Assembly (NCBI GenBank): GCA_003644295.1 | Contig: QNBZ01000053.1 | Location: 1 to 7,607 of the forward strand | Source: Planctomycetota bacterium | GTDB lineage: Bacteria; Planctomycetota; Phycisphaerae; Sedimentisphaerales; Anaerobacaceae | DNA length: 7,607 nucleotides | Direction: 5' to 3' | Shown: positions 6,030-7,607 of the stretch, piece after piece | How positions within the stretch are numbered: position 1 is the first letter of the stretch | Layout: each line of letters begins with the position of its first letter | Translations under genes and position numbers: made by a program | The notes under the pieces: model-generated | What the model saw: the letters and a program-made list of their open reading frames with translations, nothing else | Database searches by the model: none | Told to the model about the DNA's origin: nothing

Positions 6030-6087
6030 AGTGAATTGATGAAAAATTTCTACCTGTTGGTACGGTTCATTATTTAGGGGATACAGG

Positions 6088-7191
6088 TTATTCTATCTCG
6101 GCAATGTCGTTTTGCGGCTTGCCGACCAGGTAGATTCTGTTTTTGCCGCTGCGTTTGGCCTCCAGTAACGCCGCATCCGCCTGCGCAAAAAGTTCTTGTA
6201 TCGTTGAGCCATCGCTGGCGAAGCTCGCCAGTCCGCCGCTTATCGTAAGAACGCCTTTGCCCTCGGGCCCAAGCGAGGTCAGCTTCGCAGCGTTTAGACC
6301 ATCTCTGAACCGTTCTATTATGAACATCGCTTCCTTGGGATGCTCGGCTGCAGTCGAGCGCCTTTCGCTCTCCTGGCTGGCTGCTTTGGCCTGTGGCTCG
6401 TCCCAGAAAACGACCGCAAATTCGTCGCCGCCAATCCTGCCGACGACATCATGCTCCCGGCAGCAGTGCTGCATCAAAACGGCAGCTTGTCTTAAAATTT
6501 CGTCGCCTGCTGAATGGCCATAGACATCATTGTAATGTTTGAAGTTATCTATATCGAACACAAGCAGCGTTACCCGCCCGCCTCTTTTTTTTGCACGTTC
6601 TATAATTTGCCTGGAAAACTCCCATATATATCTTCTGTTCTTCAGCCCCGTCAGCTCGTCCTCGGTGGCCAGTTTTTCAAGCTGTTTTATTTTCGTATCT
6701 TGTGAAATGTGAAGCGTATCTCGTGAAGCGAGAGACGAAAAAGGGATTGGACAAATCAAATAATTATCCGCAACGGCTGTGCCGTTATGAGATTGTTCAA
6801 CGAGCCGCTTCGCTGCCGGCTCTTCATACATCCTGGCTAAGAGAATAATTTTAGCGTCGCAATTTGCGTCTCTTAAAGCTTTCAGCGCCGAATTCAACTT
6901 GCCGCCGAGACCGGACATCACAACACCGATTACGGCAAAGTTCTTCTTCGCTGCTGCATCAATTGCGTCCGGCATATTGGTATGCACTTCACAGGGCAGT
7001 TCCCCGGCAGAGTCGGCGTCTGAAAAAACACCGCTGCTCTTACCTATCAGCAGAATTTCCCGGCTGCCCGTGTCAATCGACTCCCGATTGTCGTTGTCTG
7101 ATTCAAGTAGGGCATCCAGCTCGGCCCTGGTGGTGAGGAACTCATCTTTGACAAAGCCGGGCGTTTTATTATTTCCATTTTTCTCTGACAT
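6088..7191 (-). CDS. Soluble diguanylate cyclase: degenerate receiver plus GGDEF domain
   Basis: A 367-residue protein. Residues about 44-155 have a receiver-like alternation (REILLIGKSS..., FAVIGVVMSG, DAKIILLAR, YLICPIP), but the phospho-acceptor Asp is absent (G89/V90 stand where it should be) and the conserved Lys near the end is replaced (LICP), so this is probably a pseudo-receiver. The GGDEF domain runs from about 175 to 356: DELTGLKNRR (178-187), DIDNFK (213-218), YGHSAGDEILRQ (224-235), GGDEF (254-258), ISGGLAS and ADAALLEAKRSGKNR. An intact inhibitory RxxD site (245-248) lies five residues before GGDEF. About 20 extra residues rich in Ala, Glu and Ser (264-286) follow the active site. 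It should make cyclic di-GMP from two GTP in the cytosol, with product inhibition. There is no membrane segment and no EAL domain. No ribosome site is visible; the promoter position suggests a leaderless mRNA. Confidence 0.92.
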   Translation of the reverse strand: MSEKNGNNKTPGFVKDEFLTTRAELDALLESDNDNRESIDTGSREILLIGKSSGVFSDADSAGELPCEVHTNMPDAIDAAAKKNFAVIGVVMSGLGGKLNSALKALRDANCDAKIILLARMYEEPAAKRLVEQSHNGTAVADNYLICPIPFSSLASRDTLHISQDTKIKQLEKLATEDELTGLKNRRYIWEFSRQIIERAKKRGGRVTLLVFDIDNFKHYNDVYGHSAGDEILRQAAVLMQHCCREHDVVGRIGGDEFAVVFWDEPQAKAASQESERRSTAAEHPKEAMFIIERFRDGLNAAKLTSLGPEGKGVLTISGGLASFASDGSTIQELFAQADAALLEAKRSGKNRIYLVGKPQNDIAEIE

Positions 7192-7201
7192 CTATTGATG
7201 T

Positions 7202-7230
7202 ATTATACCGAAATTCAATGAAATAATCAA
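7202..7230 (-). promoter_or_regulatory. Sigma70-type promoter of the diguanylate cyclase, -35 inside the repeat array
   Basis: On the minus strand TTGATT (7230-7225) and a perfect TATAAT (7207-7202) are spaced by exactly 17 bp. The -10 lies 10 bp from the ATG at 7191, so transcription would start about 3-5 nt before the start codon, giving a leaderless or near-leaderless mRNA; this fits the lack of a ribosome site. The -35 is formed by the first heptamers of the adjoining array, each of which can supply TTGATT. Confidence 0.6.
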
Positions 7231-7352
7231 TAATCAGTAATCAGCAATCAATAATCAATTATCAATTATCAATAATCAATTATCAGTAATCAATTATCAG
7301 TAATCAATTATCAATTATCAGTAATCAATTATCAATAATCAATAATCAATTA
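7222..7352. repeat. Heptamer array (AATAATC / AATTATC / AGTAATC), 18 units
   Basis: Eighteen uninterrupted 7-bp units (7222-7347) of AATAATC, AATTATC, AGTAATC and one AGCAATC, then a partial AATTA. The variants are interspersed rather than clustered, which suggests the array has expanded by duplicating blocks of two or more units. It fills nearly all the space between the TPR-like gene and the diguanylate cyclase, contains the stop codon of the former and provides the -35 of the latter. It is related to the 9-unit array at 2262. Confidence 0.9.
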
Positions 7353-7607
7353 CTTGGCAGGCCGTCCAGATTTTTTCTAACCTGCTCGGCATAAAAGCTG
7401 TTCGGATATAAGTTAATAAAGCTGGCCAGTATTGCTCTCGTCTCGGCCAAGTGTTTTTTCTTCTGCTGCGGATTTGATGCACTTTGCCGGCGCCACATAG
7501 CAATTTTCAGCATCCCCAGTTCGTATAACGCCTGCATACCGCCGTCGGTATCTTTGAATCTTTTGTGTAGCTGGGCTAATTTTTCGGCACGCAGTTGCTC
7601 ATCGGCA
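7346..7607 (-). CDS. C-terminal part of a TPR-like protein (cut by window edge)
   Basis: The frame is open from the right edge to a TGA at 7348-7346, giving 86 visible residues beginning ADEQLRAEKLAQLHKRF; the start lies outside the window. The visible part is helical with TPR-like spacing: GGMQALYELGMLKIAMWR followed by AETRAILASFINLYPNSFYAEQ, where the YPNS..A pattern is typical of repeats in periplasmic TPR proteins such as BamD/YbgF-type proteins. The Met at 7537 is internal, since the upstream codons read FKDTDGG in the same style. The stop codon is inside the heptamer array, so the protein end may have been set by the repeat. The full architecture cannot be judged. Confidence 0.65.
   Translation of the reverse strand, partial: ADEQLRAEKLAQLHKRFKDTDGGMQALYELGMLKIAMWRRQSASNPQQKKKHLAETRAILASFINLYPNSFYAEQVRKNLDGLPSN

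Noticed and set aside
6052..6088. ACCTGT / ACAGGT inverted repeat as a terminator after the diguanylate cyclase
   Set aside because: The stem is only 6 bp with a 25-nt loop; the T-run downstream is short and not adjacent, so it is too weak to call.
7222..7352. Heptamer array as a CRISPR or origin iteron array
   Set aside because: Units are directly joined with no spacers, and no cas, rep or dnaA gene or DnaA box cluster is present.

Overview
The window looks like a chromosomal segment from a Planctomycetota-type bacterium, possibly Phycisphaerae or Sedimentisphaerales-like. This is inference, based on a Ser/Thr kinase beside a PPP-like phosphatase, an ECF sigma / anti-sigma / exported STN-domain operon, few clear Shine-Dalgarno sites, and intergenic DNA filled with short AT-rich repeats. 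No rRNA, tRNA, CRISPR array, transposase or phage gene is visible.

Layout. Positions 1-505 hold no intact gene. They contain a paired hairpin repeat of the ATTCCCGC-GAAA-GCGGGAAT type (4-72), a probable small decayed reading frame broken by a 7-bp tandem duplication (112-298), and a roughly 170-bp element with imperfect inverted ends (315-482) whose right end carries a sigma70-like promoter. Three plus-strand genes follow: a soluble Ser/Thr kinase (551-1411), a PPP-superfamily metallophosphoesterase overlapping it by 20 bp (1392-2240), and a membrane GT2/GT21-type glycosyltransferase (2332-3540) that begins directly after an array of 7-bp repeats. The right half is on the minus strand. From the right edge it holds the C-terminal end of a TPR-like protein (7346-7607, cut by the window), a second 7-bp repeat array, a GGDEF diguanylate cyclase with a degenerate receiver domain (6088-7191), then an ECF sigma factor (5421-5984), a single-pass anti-sigma-like protein (4906-5421) and an exported protein with two STN-like domains (3591-4877). 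The two gene blocks converge at 3541-3590, where a third hairpin repeat copy sits.

How the genes work together. The segment is rich in signalling: reversible protein phosphorylation, cyclic-di-GMP synthesis, and envelope-to-nucleus-like transfer of information through sigma and anti-sigma factors. The sigma/anti-sigma/STN trio resembles FecI/FecR/FecA surface signalling in parts list, but the exported partner is only a pair of STN-like domains without a beta-barrel. The glycosyltransferase points to envelope lipid or polysaccharide modification. A recurring oddity is that short repeats run right up to, or into, gene boundaries. They lead up to one start codon, contain two stop codons, abut a third stop, and appear to supply the -35 box of the diguanylate cyclase promoter.
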